Notes: generated by a model not told the origin, from the sequence alone. Numbered from the stretch's first letter, positions 25,958 to 35,287 are shown. The stretch: DNA of 64,000 nucleotides from Phaeovulum vinaykumarii (GCF_900156695.1 NZ_FTOM01000005.1:1-64000), one strand, 5' to 3'. Numbers and translations are program-made.

Positions 25958-26824
25958 TCAGCGCCGGGCCGCTCCGGCGCGCCCCGCGCTCAGCGTGTAA
26001 AGCCCGCTGGCCACGATCAGCCCCGCCCCCACCAGCATCGGCAGATCGGGGCGTTCGGCAAAGGCCAGCCAGCCCAGGATCATGGCAAAGATCAGCCGCG
26101 TGTAGCGAAAGGGCGTGACCGCCGAGACCTCGCCCAGCCGCATGGCCGCGGTCAGCGCGTAATAGGCCGCCACGCCGAAGACCGTCGCCGCGGCGATGTC
26201 GCGTGCGGCCGGCGCCGGGGGGATCGCCCAGCCGCCGGTGATCGCCATCAGGATCGCACCCGTGGGGATCAGCATGAAGAAGCCATAGATCCCCAGTTGC
26301 ACGTTCGACAGCACCGCGGGCGCCGCGCGCGTGGCCAGATCGCGCCCGGCAAAGCCCGCCATGCCCAGAACCGCAAGGAGCGACGCCCAGCGAAACCCCT
26401 CGAGCCCCGGCCGCAGGATCACCAGCACCCCGGCAAAGCCGATCGCAATGGCCAGCCAGCGCCGCCAGCCCACGCGCTCGCCGAAAAGCACCGCAGCCCC
26501 GGCCACCACGACAAGCGGCGTCGCCTGCAAGATGGCCGAGGCCGACGAAAGCGGCGTCAGCGCGATGGCCAGCGTATAGCCCAGCCGCCCGGCCACTTCG
26601 GACAGCGCGCGCAGCCCGATCGCCCGGCTCAGGATCGCCGGATGCAGCAGCGCCTGGCCCCGCGCCCACGCCAGCGCGGCAAAGAAGACCATTCCGCCCA
26701 GGCCGAACAGGATCAGGATCTCGCCCACCGGCAGACGGGTGGCGGCCGATTTGATGAACATGTCCTCGAGCGCGAAACCGGCCATCGAGGCCACCATCAG
26801 CGCACTGCCTCGCGCATTGCTCAA
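25958..26824 (-). CDS. EamA/DMT-family transporter
   Basis: 288 aa, ten predicted helices in two EamA repeats. The N-terminus reads MVASMAGFALEDMFIKSAA and the second repeat begins near LLAVLGMAGFAGRD. DMT exporters move metabolites or drugs; substrate unknown. The start is inferred as TTG at 26824, because GGGAGG lies 6 nt upstream and an ATG lies ten codons further in; this gives a complete first helix. Confidence 0.82.
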   Translation of the reverse strand: MSNARGSALMVASMAGFALEDMFIKSAATRLPVGEILILFGLGGMVFFAALAWARGQALLHPAILSRAIGLRALSEVAGRLGYTLAIALTPLSSASAILQATPLVVVAGAAVLFGERVGWRRWLAIAIGFAGVLVILRPGLEGFRWASLLAVLGMAGFAGRDLATRAAPAVLSNVQLGIYGFFMLIPTGAILMAITGGWAIPPAPAARDIAAATVFGVAAYYALTAAMRLGEVSAVTPFRYTRLIFAMILGWLAFAERPDLPMLVGAGLIVASGLYTLSAGRAGAARR

Positions 26825-26857
26825 CGCCTGCCTCCCGCGGCCCGGCCGCTCTGCCCC

Positions 26858-26935
26858 TGCCCCGCCCGTCGCGGGCAGATCGTCGTCCCGCCTGTCGCGG
26901 GCAGATCTTCGTCCCGCCCCTTGCGGGCAAATCTT
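26858..26935 (-). repeat. Three tandem 26-bp hairpin repeats upstream of the EamA gene
   Basis: Copies at 26858-26883, 26884-26909 and 26910-26935 share CCCGCC-N4-GCGGGCAGATCTT with few changes. Each can fold into a short CCCGC/GCGGG stem. The remainder of the 380-bp gap to the MTA phosphorylase gene is GC-rich and contains one ATCGA-loop hairpin (27044-27071), with no gene seen. Confidence 0.65.
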
Positions 26936-27043
26936 CCTAGCCTTCCGCCGCCGCGACCGGAAGCCCCTGCCGCGACATTCCGTCCCCCCCACCCCGCGCC
27001 GCCGGTTCCGTGCGCGGCTTCGGGGGCCCCGCCCCCGGCGGGC

Positions 27044-27071
27044 GGCCCGCCCCTCGATGGGGCGGCCGCGC
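27044..27071. repeat. GC hairpin with ATCGA/TCGAT loop, copy A
   Basis: Read on the minus strand, GCGGCCGCCCC-ATCGA-GGGGCGGGCCGC forms an imperfect stem with a 5-nt loop. Similar structures lie at 41560-41590 and 51251-51285. Confidence 0.5.
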
Positions 27072-27204
27072 GCTCCCCCCGTCTTCCTCCGGGCGGGATG
27101 AATCGCCGCAATCGGGGGGAAACCCTTTCCACCCGGTAAAGGGCGGCCTAATGTCGCCGCGGTGTCCGCGGGGGCACCGGCAGACCAAAGGACGGGATGG
27201 CAAC

Positions 27205-28080
27205 ATGCAGACGATGATCGGGGTGATCGGCGGCTCGGGCGTCTACGAGATCGCAGGCCTTCAGGACGCACAATGGCAAGATGTCGAGACCCCCTGGGGC
27301 GCGCCCTCCGACCAGATCCTGACCGGCACGCTTGACGGCGTGAAGATGGCCTTCCTGCCCCGCCACGGCCGCGGCCATGTCCATTCCCCGACCGCCGTGC
27401 CCTATCGCGCCAATATCGACGCGCTCAAGCGCCTGGGCGTGACCGATGTCGTCGCCGTCTCGGCCTGCGGCTCCTTCCGCGAGGAATACGCGCCGGGCGA
27501 TTTCGTCATCATCGACCAATATATCGACCGCACCTTCGCGCGCGACAAATCCTTCTTCGGCACCGGCTGCGTGGCCCATGTGGCCCTGGCCCATCCGATC
27601 TGCGCGCGCCTGGCCCAACACTGCCTGGCCGCCGCGCGCGAGATCGGCGTGACCGTCCACGAGGGCGGCACCTATCTGACGATGGAAGGCCCGCAATTCT
27701 CGACGCTGGCGGAATCGAAGCTCTACCGCGATGTCTGGGGCTGCGACGTGATCGGCATGACCGGCATGCCCGAGGCCAAGCTCGCCCGCGAGGCCGAGCT
27801 CTGCTATGCCTCGATCGCCATGGTCACCGATTACGACAGCTGGCACCCCGACCATGACGCCGTGGACGTGGCCCAGGTGATCGCCACCGCCGGCCGGAAC
27901 GCCGAAAACGCCCGCGCCCTTATCGCCCGTCTTCCCGCCCTGCTGGGGGGCGCGCGCGATCTGTGCGAGAAGGGCTGCGACACGGCGCTGACCGGCGCCA
28001 TCATGACCGCGCCGGCCAAGCGCGACCCCGACGTCCTGAAGAAACTCGATGCGGTCGCCGGCCGTGTCCTGAAAGGCTGA
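27205..28080 (+). CDS. mtnP: S-methyl-5'-thioadenosine phosphorylase
   Basis: 291 aa purine nucleoside phosphorylase. It converts MTA plus phosphate to adenine and methylthioribose-1-phosphate. The N-terminal [11 protein letters not shown], the phosphate-binding [11 protein letters not shown], and the base-site [13 protein letters not shown] and [15 protein letters not shown] are family hallmarks. It is directly followed by apt (5 bp apart), which recycles the adenine released, so the pair forms a salvage operon. Confidence 0.95.
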   Translation: MQTMIGVIGGSGVYEIAGLQDAQWQDVETPWGAPSDQILTGTLDGVKMAFLPRHGRGHVHSPTAVPYRANIDALKRLGVTDVVAVSACGSFREEYAPGDFVIIDQYIDRTFARDKSFFGTGCVAHVALAHPICARLAQHCLAAAREIGVTVHEGGTYLTMEGPQFSTLAESKLYRDVWGCDVIGMTGMPEAKLAREAELCYASIAMVTDYDSWHPDHDAVDVAQVIATAGRNAENARALIARLPALLGGARDLCEKGCDTALTGAIMTAPAKRDPDVLKKLDAVAGRVLKG

Positions 28081-28084
28081 GCCC

Positions 28085-28615
28085 ATGAAGACCGTCAAGG
28101 ATTACATCCGCACCATCCCGGATTTCCCCCACGAGGGGATCATGTTCCGCGATGTGACCACGCTGTTCTCGGATCCGCGCGGTTTCCGCATGGCCATCGA
28201 CCAGCTGCTGCACCCCTATGCCGGCGAACGGATCGACCGCGTGGTCGGCCTCGAGGCGCGCGGCTTCATCCTGGGCGGTGCCATTGCCCACCAGCTGTCG
28301 GTGGGCTTTGTCCCGGTGCGCAAGAAGGGCAAGCTGCCGGGCAAGACGATCGCGCAGAGCTACACGCTGGAATACGGCGAGGCGACGGTCGAGATCCATG
28401 ACGACGCGCTGCAACCGGGCGAGAAGGTTCTGATCGTCGACGACCTTCTGGCCACCGGCGGCACCTGCGAGGCCGGCATCAAGCTGGTCGAGAAACTGGG
28501 CGCCGAGGTCGTGGGCTGCGCCTTCATCGTCGACCTGCCGGAACTGGGCGGGCGCAAGCTTCTCGAAAGCCTGGGGATGAAAGTCCACATGCTGTGCGAA
28601 TTCGAGGGGGCCTGA
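28085..28615 (+). CDS. apt: Adenine phosphoribosyltransferase
   Basis: 176 aa. The PRPP-binding motif [17 protein letters not shown] lies near residues 118-134, and [15 protein letters not shown] near 55-69 is typical of Apt. It makes AMP from adenine and PRPP, using the adenine produced by the MTA phosphorylase upstream. Start and length agree with the family. Confidence 0.96.
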   Translation: MKTVKDYIRTIPDFPHEGIMFRDVTTLFSDPRGFRMAIDQLLHPYAGERIDRVVGLEARGFILGGAIAHQLSVGFVPVRKKGKLPGKTIAQSYTLEYGEATVEIHDDALQPGEKVLIVDDLLATGGTCEAGIKLVEKLGAEVVGCAFIVDLPELGGRKLLESLGMKVHMLCEFEGA

Positions 28616-28618
28616 GCC

Positions 28619-28735
28619 ATGGCAACCCGCTCGCGTCGCACACGCGTTCACACCAAGACCCTGCGCCGTGCCCGCCGCCGCGTGGCCTGTCGTTGCGCCC
28701 GTGTCGCCCGTCAGCGGCAGGGCGGACCGCATTAA
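28619..28735 (+). CDS. Possible very basic 38-residue peptide
   Basis: Begins 3 nt after the apt stop, with a GGGGG-rich stretch as weak ribosome site, and runs 38 codons to TAA. It is strongly cationic (16 Arg among 38 residues, for example RRARRRVACRCARVARQR). It could be a genuine small protein or a chance open frame. No family was recognised. Confidence 0.35.
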   Translation: MATRSRRTRVHTKTLRRARRRVACRCARVARQRQGGPH

Positions 28736-28813
28736 CCACTCTGCAAGGGAATCGCCTTACTCAGGTTCTCACACGACGGGTTGCTGCTTGCAAACACGTG
28801 AACCCGATGTGTC

Positions 28814-28843
28814 GCGCCCTGCTGGACCCCACCGGCAGGGCGC
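28814..28843 (+). terminator. Hairpin downstream of apt
   Basis: GCGCCCTGC (28814-28822) pairs with GCAGGGCGC (28835-28843) with a 12-nt loop, followed by AAATCATTTC. It is a plausible end of the MTA phosphorylase-apt message. The rest of 28736-28996 shows no gene. Confidence 0.5.
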
Positions 28844-28996
28844 AAATCATTTCAGGGGGGGCGATCCTGCGGCACCGGCCGCCGCCCTCGGGCGCCTTGA
28901 CCAGCGCACCCGCGCCCCTTCGTCCCCGCACCCTGTCCCGCGCCATTCTCCCTTGTCCCGCTACGCAGGGGGGCCGCAGCCGCCGCCCCACATGAC

Positions 28997-29030
28997 AAAG
29001 GGCCGCCCGGCATCCCCCGGACGGCCCTTT
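28997..29030. terminator. Terminator hairpin between apt and ispG (convergent)
   Basis: AAAGGGCCGCCCGG pairs with CCGGACGGCCCTTT around CATCCC. With short T-runs on both strands it can end transcription from either side; it is about 60 nt after the ispG stop. Confidence 0.6.
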
Positions 29031-29090
29031 GCACGATCTTGTCTCGTCAGGCACGGATCTTCTGCGCAGGGCCCCAGGGGGCCCCGCAGA

Positions 29091-30218
29091 TCACTCCGCG
29101 GCTTCGGCGGCCTTGGCGGCCTCGATCTCGGCGGCGCGCTTCTCGACCAGTTCGACGATATGGTCGATCATCTCGTCGTTGGACAGCTTGTGGCTCTGCT
29201 TGCCGGCCAGATAGACCATCCCCGAGCCCGACCCGCCGCCGGTGAAGCCGATGTCGGTCATCGTGGCCTCGCCCGGACCGTTGACCACGCAGCCGATGAC
29301 CGACAGGCTCATCGAGGTGGTGACATGGGCCAGACGCTCTTCCAGCGTCGCCACGGTCTTGATGACGTCGAAGCCCTGGCGCGCGCAGGACGGGCACGAG
29401 ATGATCGTGACCCCGCGATGGCGCAGCCCCAGCGTCTTCAGGATCTCGTAGCCCACGCGGATTTCCTCGACCGGATCGGCCGAAAGGCTGACGCGGATCG
29501 TGTCGCCGATGCCCGACCACAGCAGGCTGCCCAGCCCGATCGCGGATTTGACCGTGCCGGCCATCATGCCCCCGGCCTCGGTAATGCCCAGATGCAGCGG
29601 CGCATCGGTGGCCGCGGCCAGCGCGCGATAGGCGGCATCGGCCAGGAACACGTCCGAAGCCTTCACCGAGATCTTGTATTCGTGGAAATCGTGTTCCTCG
29701 AGCAGGTTGATGTGGTGCATGGCGCTGTCCACCATCGCCTGCGGGCAGGGCTCGCCGTATTTGTCGAGCAGGTGCTTTTCAAGGCTGCCGGCATTGACGC
29801 CGATGCGGATCGAACAGCCGTGGTCCTTGGCCGCGCGCACGACCTCGGCCACGCGCTTGGAATCGCCGATGTTGCCGGGGTTGATGCGCAGGCAGGCCGC
29901 GCCCGCCTCGGCGGCCTCGAGCGCGCGCTTGTAGTGGAAATGGATGTCGGCGATGATCGGCACCGGGCTTTCGCGCACGATCTCGCGCAGGGCGCGGGTC
30001 GCGGCCTCGTCGGGCACCGAGATCCGGACGATATCGGCGCCCACATCGGCGGCGCGCAACACCTGATCCAGCGTCGCCTTCACGTCCGAGCTGTCGGTGT
30101 TGGTCATCGTCTGCACGGCGATGGGCGCATCGCCCCCCACCGGCACATTGCCCACCATGATCTGACGCGATTTGCGGCGCGGGATCTCGCGCCAGGGGCG
30201 GTGTTCATTGAGAGACAT
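29091..30218 (-). CDS. ispG: 4-hydroxy-3-methylbut-2-en-1-yl diphosphate synthase IspG
   Basis: 375 aa. It makes HMBPP from MEcPP in the MEP isoprenoid pathway, using a [4Fe-4S] cluster. The cluster cysteines lie in [15 protein letters not shown] and [15 protein letters not shown]-barrel N-terminal domain contains [10 protein letters not shown] and LRINPGNIG. The start at 30218 ([15 protein letters not shown]) was chosen over an upstream ATG at 30284. The RodZ-like gene upstream on the same strand is a common alphaproteobacterial neighbour. The product feeds carotenoid and quinone synthesis. Confidence 0.96.
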   Translation of the reverse strand: MSLNEHRPWREIPRRKSRQIMVGNVPVGGDAPIAVQTMTNTDSSDVKATLDQVLRAADVGADIVRISVPDEAATRALREIVRESPVPIIADIHFHYKRALEAAEAGAACLRINPGNIGDSKRVAEVVRAAKDHGCSIRIGVNAGSLEKHLLDKYGEPCPQAMVDSAMHHINLLEEHDFHEYKISVKASDVFLADAAYRALAAATDAPLHLGITEAGGMMAGTVKSAIGLGSLLWSGIGDTIRVSLSADPVEEIRVGYEILKTLGLRHRGVTIISCPSCARQGFDVIKTVATLEERLAHVTTSMSLSVIGCVVNGPGEATMTDIGFTGGGSGSGMVYLAGKQSHKLSNDEMIDHIVELVEKRAAEIEAAKAAEAAE

Positions 30219-30440
30219 GGGAAGGGCCTTCGAAGATGAGCAAACGCTGACCCAACACATAGGCCAGACCGGCCGCGCGGGCAAGTTCGCACCCCCGCGA
30301 CCATTCGCGGCGCAAGGCCCGCCGCCGCCCCATGGGCCCGCACGATCGCGTGACCGCGGGCAGGAAGGGGGGCGTGCCCCCCCTGCCCCCGTCCCTGCCC
30401 CCCGCCGTCCCTGCCCCCGCCCCGCGCGCGCCGCGATATG

Positions 30441-30464
30441 AAAAGGGCCCCCAGACGGGGGCCC
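30441..30464 (-). terminator. Terminator after the RodZ-like gene
   Basis: On the minus strand GGGCCCCC-GTCT-GGGGGCCC is followed by TTTT. It sits 60 nt after the stop of the RodZ-like gene, within the 307-bp gap before ispG. The remaining gap is a G/C-rich run without a gene. Confidence 0.7.
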
Positions 30465-30525
30465 GGAAACGGGAAAGACGGGATCGACCCCACGGCACCC
30501 GCGCCAGGGGCATCCGGTGGGCGCG

Positions 30526-31824
30526 TCAGGGCCGGCTCAGCCCCAGGCTGGCATCGGCCACCGCCACCGCCCGCGCCAGATCGGCGTCCGAGCCCAGATC
30601 GGCCTCGGCATAGCGCTGCCCCAGCGCCTCGGGGGCCAGGACGATGTTCTTCGACACCTGACCGCGGGCGCCGGCGGGCCCGAAGGTCTCGCCGCTCAGC
30701 GCGAAATAGATGGCGCCGGATTCGCCGGTGCGCATGACCGGCGGTTCCTCGAGCTTGGGCACCACCCAATGCTCGCCCGCATCCATCACCTTCTCGAAGA
30801 GAACAGTGCCATCGGCCGCCTGGATACGCACCCAGGACGGCCGCACCGCGATCACCGCCACTTCGGGGGCATCCTCGGCCACCGTGCGCACGGTGCCGGC
30901 CGCCGGATTTGCGCCCGCGTCAGCCGTGCCAAGCGCTTCGGCCAGAAGCGTCCGGTCGGGCGAGAGCGACCCGCTCAGAACCGGCGCTGCAACGGCTGCG
31001 GGCCGCACATCGGCAGCCGCCAGAACGCCCGCTTCCTCGGGGTCGATCGCGGCGATCGGCCCGTCGCGGGCCACCAGCACCGGGGTTTCAAGCGCCTGCG
31101 GACGATAGAGCCGGTCGACGGTCTCGGGCGCGCCCAAGCCCCCGCCGAACCCGCCCGGCGCGGCGGCGCTCAGGGTGCGGTCCTGCGCGGCCCCGGCGAT
31201 GGGGTCCAGCTCGGCCGAGGCGGGCAGCGTCTCGATCGGGTCGAGCATCGCCACGACCCCCGGCGCCTGATCGACCGGCGCCAGCTCGACGCGCTGCACT
31301 TCCTGAAGGACGGTCCAGCCGCCATAGCCAAGCCCGGTCACCATCAGCGCCAGCACCATCACCGACCCCACGGCGCGCGGCTCGATGCCGGCCCAGAAGG
31401 GTTCCGAGCGCGGCACGAAGGCGGCATTGGGATCGGCCAGCGGGTCGAGGGCGGGACCGGTCGGCAGGGCCTCGCGGCGCTGTTTCGGCCCCGAGGCCGC
31501 CGCCGCCATCCCGTGCACCGGCTGAAAGCCCGTCTCGCGGCAGAACCGCTCGAAGGCCCAATCGGGATCAAGGCCGAGATAGCGCGCATAGGAGCGCACG
31601 AAGCCCGACACGAAGCTGGGGGTTTCGAAAGCGTCGAGATCGGCATTCTCGATGGCCGCGATGTAGCTCGCCTTGATGCGCAATTCGCGCTGCACATCCA
31701 GCAGCGACTTGGCCAGCGTCGCCCGCTCGCCGCGCATCACGTCACCGAGCCGCAGGTCGAAATCGTCGAACCCCCGCGGCTCAGGAAGTTCCTGCTGTTT
31801 CGGTTTGGACCACCGCCCGATCAT
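30526..31824 (-). CDS. RodZ-like helix-turn-helix protein with one membrane helix and DUF4115 domain
   Basis: 432 aa. The N-terminal HTH_25-type domain (about residues 22-90; [20 protein letters not shown], then [13 protein letters not shown]) is cytoplasmic. A transmembrane helix lies near residues 150-170 ([19 protein letters not shown]). A long Ala/Pro-rich linker leads to a DUF4115 domain at the end ([23 protein letters not shown]). This is the architecture of RodZ, the MreB-linked cell-shape protein. The start at 31824 has AAAGG 7 nt upstream. The order next to ispG is conserved in related genomes, as I recall. Confidence 0.85.
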   Translation of the reverse strand: MIGRWSKPKQQELPEPRGFDDFDLRLGDVMRGERATLAKSLLDVQRELRIKASYIAAIENADLDAFETPSFVSGFVRSYARYLGLDPDWAFERFCRETGFQPVHGMAAAASGPKQRREALPTGPALDPLADPNAAFVPRSEPFWAGIEPRAVGSVMVLALMVTGLGYGGWTVLQEVQRVELAPVDQAPGVVAMLDPIETLPASAELDPIAGAAQDRTLSAAAPGGFGGGLGAPETVDRLYRPQALETPVLVARDGPIAAIDPEEAGVLAAADVRPAAVAAPVLSGSLSPDRTLLAEALGTADAGANPAAGTVRTVAEDAPEVAVIAVRPSWVRIQAADGTVLFEKVMDAGEHWVVPKLEEPPVMRTGESGAIYFALSGETFGPAGARGQVSKNIVLAPEALGQRYAEADLGSDADLARAVAVADASLGLSRP

Positions 31825-31955
31825 GCGCTGCCTTTGCCCTTGCAGCATCGCTGGGGTAAGGCGGAGCGCAGGCGATGAAATCCCGCCTGCACCCCCTGTC
31901 CCGCGACGCTTTGCCGCTAGTGATAGTCGAATCGAGTCGTGTTTTCCCGACTTGT

Positions 31956-31973
31956 TGTGATTTCGTTATCACA
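31956..31973. promoter_or_regulatory. 18-bp perfect palindrome upstream of the RodZ-like gene
   Basis: TGTGAT-TTCGTT-ATCACA lies in the 180-bp gap between hemA and the RodZ-like gene, about 130 bp before the latter. It resembles a CRP/FNR-type site but the spacing (TGTGA-N8-TCACA) is two longer than the standard CRP site. The regulator is unknown. Confidence 0.4.
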
Positions 31974-32004
31974 CCGGCACGAACGTTGCACCGCAGAAAA
32001 ATTT

Positions 32005-33234
32005 TCAGGCGCTGGCCTCGGCACGATTCAGCGCACATTGCGCCCAGAGCGCGTCCATCGCCTTGACCAGGTGGTCGATCTGCGTGGCGTCATGCACCGG
32101 CGAGGGCGTGAAGCGCAGACGCTCGGTCCCGCGCGGCACGGTCGGGAAGTTGATCGGCTGCACGTAGATGCCGTAATCCGACAGCAGCATGTCCGACAGC
32201 GCCTTGCAGTGCACCGGGTTGCCGACATGCACCGGCACGATGTGGCTGCCGTGGTCGATGATCGGCATCCCCAGCCCCTTGAGGCGCATCTTCAGGATCT
32301 TGGCGTGCAACTGCTGGGCGTCGCGCAGCTTCTGGCCCTCGGCCGATTTCAGGAAGGCAATCGAGGCGCGCGCCCCGGCCGCAATCGCCGGCGGGAGCGA
32401 GGTCGAGAAGATGAAGCCCTTGGCATAGGAGCGCACCGCATCCACCATCTTGGCCGAGGCCGCGATATAGCCGCCGAAGACGCCATAGGCCTTGCCCAGG
32501 GTGCCGTTGAAGATGTCGATGCGGTCCATCAGGCCGTCACGTTCCGCCACGCCGGCGCCGCGCGGGCCGTACATGCCGACGGCGTGCACCTCGTCGATAT
32601 AGGTCAGCGCGCCGAATTCGTCGGCCAGGTCGCAGATCGCCTCGATCGGGCCAAAGTCGCCGTCCATCGAATAGATCGACTCGAAGGCGATGACCTTCGG
32701 CGCGGCCGGATCGTCGGCTTCCAGCAGCTCGCGCAGATGGGCCACGTCGTTGTGGCGGAAGATGCGCTTCTCGCCGCCATGGCGACGGATACCCTCGATC
32801 ATCGAGGCGTGGTTGAGGCTGTCGGAATAGGTGATCAGGCCGGGGAACAGCTGCGGCAGCGTCGAAAGGGTCGCGTCATTGGCGATATAGGCCGACGAGA
32901 AGACCAGCGCGGCTTCCTTGCCGTGCAGGTCGGCCAGCTCTTCTTCCAGGCGCTTGTGATAGGCGGTCGTGCCCGAGATGTTGCGCGTGCCGCCCGAGCC
33001 GGCGCCCACGGCATCCAGCGCCTCGTGCATCGCCGCCAGAACAACCGGATGCTGCCCCATGCCCAGGTAGTCGTTGCCGCACCACACCGTGATCTCGCTG
33101 GTCGAGCCATCGGGACGGTTCCAGGTTGCTTTCGGGTAGGCGCCCTTCTGACGTTCGATGTCGATGAAGGTGCGGTACCGGCCTTCTTCGTGAAGACGGC
33201 CAATCGCCCGATCGAGTGCCTGGTTGTAGTCCAT
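32005..33234 (-). CDS. hemA: 5-aminolevulinate synthase HemA
   Basis: 409 aa PLP-dependent alpha-oxoamine synthase. It condenses glycine and succinyl-CoA to 5-aminolevulinate, the first step of tetrapyrrole synthesis in alphaproteobacteria. The PLP lysine is in [13 protein letters not shown]. Other signatures are [15 protein letters not shown] near residue 50 and [15 protein letters not shown] near residue 80. The length equals typical Rhodobacter ALAS. An FnrL-type box at 33294-33307 suggests oxygen control. The product supplies haem, bacteriochlorophyll and the cobalamin used by the riboswitch system. Confidence 0.97.
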   Translation of the reverse strand: MDYNQALDRAIGRLHEEGRYRTFIDIERQKGAYPKATWNRPDGSTSEITVWCGNDYLGMGQHPVVLAAMHEALDAVGAGSGGTRNISGTTAYHKRLEEELADLHGKEAALVFSSAYIANDATLSTLPQLFPGLITYSDSLNHASMIEGIRRHGGEKRIFRHNDVAHLRELLEADDPAAPKVIAFESIYSMDGDFGPIEAICDLADEFGALTYIDEVHAVGMYGPRGAGVAERDGLMDRIDIFNGTLGKAYGVFGGYIAASAKMVDAVRSYAKGFIFSTSLPPAIAAGARASIAFLKSAEGQKLRDAQQLHAKILKMRLKGLGMPIIDHGSHIVPVHVGNPVHCKALSDMLLSDYGIYVQPINFPTVPRGTERLRFTPSPVHDATQIDHLVKAMDALWAQCALNRAEASA

Positions 33235-33293
33235 TGTGCATTCCCTCGCTTATTCGCTGGGTCAAGCCATATGGCGGCCCTGAATGGTGCACA

Positions 33294-33307
33294 TTGATAC
33301 GTGTCAA
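33294..33307. promoter_or_regulatory. FnrL/FNR-type box upstream of hemA
   Basis: TTGAT-ACGT-GTCAA matches the FNR consensus TTGAT-N4-ATCAA at 9 of 10 positions. It is 60-73 nt upstream of the hemA ATG. hemA in Rhodobacter sphaeroides is known to be FnrL-controlled. The rest of the 296-bp gap 33235-33529 contains the promoters of hemA and the DUF6324-type gene. Confidence 0.65.
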
Positions 33308-33529
33308 ATGACGGAAGCGGAACCAAATTGATCGTCGCAGGGCAAAACTGCCCAACAGGCGGTCACCGGGCAAAGCCGGCCCGAGTCCACGCGCCTTCCC
33401 CCCTTGAAATGCGGGGATTTCGCCCTTAAACGGGTGGGCTCCGCCGTCGGTGGCCCGGTTTCGGGCCCACCCTTGCACGGCGGTCACTTTCGCGTTACGC
33501 GCAAGTGTCACGCACAGGGAGAACGTCCG

Positions 33530-33733
33530 ATGGGGATCGACCGCGAAAGCGATCTGGCCGCGAACCTTCAGATCGGGCCGACGACGCTCGGCATGGTGCG
33601 CATCTATGTCGAGGCCGAGGGCGTCGAGCTGCCGCTCGATTTCGACCCCGAGGAAGCCGAGGATATCGCCGAGGAATTGCGCGCCGCCGCCGAGGCCGCC
33701 CGCGCCATGGCGCCCAAGCCCGGCCGCCGCTGA
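33530..33733 (+). CDS. Small conserved protein (DUF6324-type)
   Basis: 67 aa, acidic, without signal peptide or membrane helix. MGIDRESDLAANLQIGPTT and the FDPEEAEDIAEELRAAAEAA helix match a short protein family I recall from Rhodobacteraceae as DUF6324. GGGAG lies 9 nt before ATG 33530. Function unknown. Confidence 0.75.
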   Translation: MGIDRESDLAANLQIGPTTLGMVRIYVEAEGVELPLDFDPEEAEDIAEELRAAAEAARAMAPKPGRR

Positions 33734-33838
33734 CGGCGCCCCCGCGCGCCGCGCCTTTCCTGCCCGCCCTGCCCCTTGCCTGCCCGCGCCTTGCCTGCCC
33801 GCCCCGCGCCTGCCGCCCGCTTGCGCCGCGAACGCAAA

Positions 33839-33866
33839 CCGCCCGCCCGGCGAACCGGACGGGCGG
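33839..33866. terminator. Bidirectional hairpin between convergent genes
   Basis: CCGCCCGCCCGG (33839-33850) pairs with CCGGACGGGCGG (33855-33866) around CGAA with one mismatch. It separates the DUF6324-type gene and the YeeE/YedE operon. Confidence 0.6.
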
Positions 33867-33910
33867 ATGCAGCGATGGCCCGGTCGGGGCCCCGCCTCAT
33901 GTGACAAGGG

Positions 33911-34504
33911 TCACTCGGCGGGCATCTCGGATGCCGGCGCGCGCCGCTCGCGCGACGGGATCACGAAGGCCACCACCACGAAGACCGCGCCCAGGATCAG
34001 GCCCAGCATGTCGCCCGACATGCCCTGATAGAGCCCCTCGTATGTCGCTCCCGGGACCGGCGCCAGCGTGACCTTGCCGCCGAAGAGGTCGTCCAGAAGG
34101 CCCATCGACTTCACCATCGGATAGGCAAAGGTATAGGCCAGCGCCCCGGCCAGCCCGCCCAGCACGAAGACCATCGCGTCGATCCGGCCCGAAGCCGCGG
34201 CCCCGAGGCCGGTGCCCGGGCAATAGCCCGCCAGCGCCCAGCCCGCGCCCAGAAGCGCGCCGCCGATCAGCACCCCGGCATTGGCCGCCTTGACCGACAT
34301 GTGGGCCACATCGACGATCCCCAGCATCTGCCCGCCGAAGATCAGGATCGAGGCCATGCCGATGGCCAGCAGGATGGCCTTCATCAGCGCCAGCGCGCGC
34401 AGCGCCAGCATGCGCCCCAGCACCGACGGATTGGTGGCGCCCACGCGGTCGAGAACGGCCCCGAAGGCGCCGCCGATGACAATGGCAAGAACGATCTGCA
34501 TCAT
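33911..34504 (-). CDS. YeeE/YedE-family membrane protein (second of pair)
   Basis: 197 aa, about six membrane segments. LIGGALLGAGWALAGYCPGTG (about residues 78-98) holds the Cys-containing conserved loop of the YeeE/YedE (TsuA-like) family, which imports thiosulfate or handles other reduced sulfur compounds. It starts 4 nt after the stop of the first YeeE/YedE gene. The two halves together resemble one full-length YeeE. A SqrR/BigR-type box precedes the operon. Confidence 0.88.
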   Translation of the reverse strand: MMQIVLAIVIGGAFGAVLDRVGATNPSVLGRMLALRALALMKAILLAIGMASILIFGGQMLGIVDVAHMSVKAANAGVLIGGALLGAGWALAGYCPGTGLGAAASGRIDAMVFVLGGLAGALAYTFAYPMVKSMGLLDDLFGGKVTLAPVPGATYEGLYQGMSGDMLGLILGAVFVVVAFVIPSRERRAPASEMPAE

Positions 34505-34507
34505 GGC

Positions 34508-35047
34508 TCAGCCCTTTCCGCCATAGAGCTTGCGCGCCAGCGGCACCGCCGTGGCAAAGGCGCCAAGCGCGAAGATATACCCCGAAAGCGCGGTCTGGCT
34601 CATCCCCGACATCATGTGCCCCGAGGTGCAGCCCCCCGCCAGGCGCGCCCCGAAGAGCACGATGAAACCGCCCACGAAGGCCGCCGAGAGGCGCGAGATC
34701 ATGCCGCCGCGGGTCTCGGCCCAGAGCGCGGGCACCAGCATCTCGCGGCCCTTGACGCCACCGCGCAGCACCGAGGACAGCCCCGCCCCCGCCGCCAGCG
34801 CGATGACGAAGACGAAGCCATAGTTCAGCGGATCGGCGATATGGCCGGCATATTTGTCGAAATAGGCGATGGGCGAGCTGGCGCCCTCGGCACCGGCCGC
34901 GATCACGCCGGGATCGACGAAGGCCTGCCACAGCAGCCCGTCGGCGATCACGAATTGCGTCGAGACGCCGATGGGCTTGACCAGCGCCATCGCCGCAAAG
35001 AAGACGAGCCCGAGAAGCAGCCCGCCCAGTTTCCAGTCAAGAGACAT
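34508..35047 (-). CDS. YeeE/YedE-family membrane protein (first of pair)
   Basis: 179 aa, membrane protein. The family motif is in LFGARLAGGCTSGHMMSGMSQ near residues 130-150, with the conserved Cys. In BigR/SqrR-controlled operons such half-size YeeE proteins (PmpA/PmpB-type) act in sulfur or sulfide handling. The start at 35047 (MSLDWKLGG) has GGGAGGGAGG just upstream; an upstream ATG at 35140 would cross the operator and is unlikely. Confidence 0.87.
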   Translation of the reverse strand: MSLDWKLGGLLLGLVFFAAMALVKPIGVSTQFVIADGLLWQAFVDPGVIAAGAEGASSPIAYFDKYAGHIADPLNYGFVFVIALAAGAGLSSVLRGGVKGREMLVPALWAETRGGMISRLSAAFVGGFIVLFGARLAGGCTSGHMMSGMSQTALSGYIFALGAFATAVPLARKLYGGKG

Positions 35048-35074
35048 GGACCTCCCTCCCTGTTGCGTCATCAC

Positions 35075-35090
35075 ATTCATATTGGTGAAT
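35075..35090. promoter_or_regulatory. SqrR/BigR-type operator in front of the YeeE/YedE operon
   Basis: ATTC-ATATTGGT-GAAT matches exactly the ATTC-N8-GAAT motif described for the persulfide sensor SqrR of Rhodobacter capsulatus and its BigR relatives. It lies 28-43 nt upstream of the first YeeE/YedE ATG, where it would block the promoter until sulfide or persulfide is present. Confidence 0.7.
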
Positions 35091-35213
35091 TTCCCACCCT
35101 GCGCCAAGCGCCAAGAGAGACCGGCGGCAGAGGTCCGCAAACAGCCGAACGGACGCGGAAATCACCGCATGACCGACGCCGCGCACGAAGGAACCGAAAA
35201 AAAGGGGGGGGAT

Positions 35214-35287
35214 TGGAGCGGGTGAAGGGAATCGAACCCTCGTCATCAGCTTGGGAAGCTGCTGCTCTACCATTGAGCTACACCCGC
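35214..35287 (-). tRNA. tRNA-Gly (anticodon CCC)
   Basis: The minus strand begins GCGGGTGTAGCTCAATGGTA, with anticodon loop TTCCCAA (CCC), T-arm GAGGGTTCGATTCCCTT and 3' end CACCCGCTCCA. 74 nt with encoded CCA. Confidence 0.93.

Noticed and set aside
26858-26935. Possible CRISPR-like array
   Set aside because: The three units are directly adjacent with no spacers, and no cas genes are present; the same holds for the repeats at 57113-57202.
31956-31973. Canonical CRP site
   Set aside because: Half-sites are separated by 8 rather than 6 nt, so it was listed only as an unassigned palindrome.
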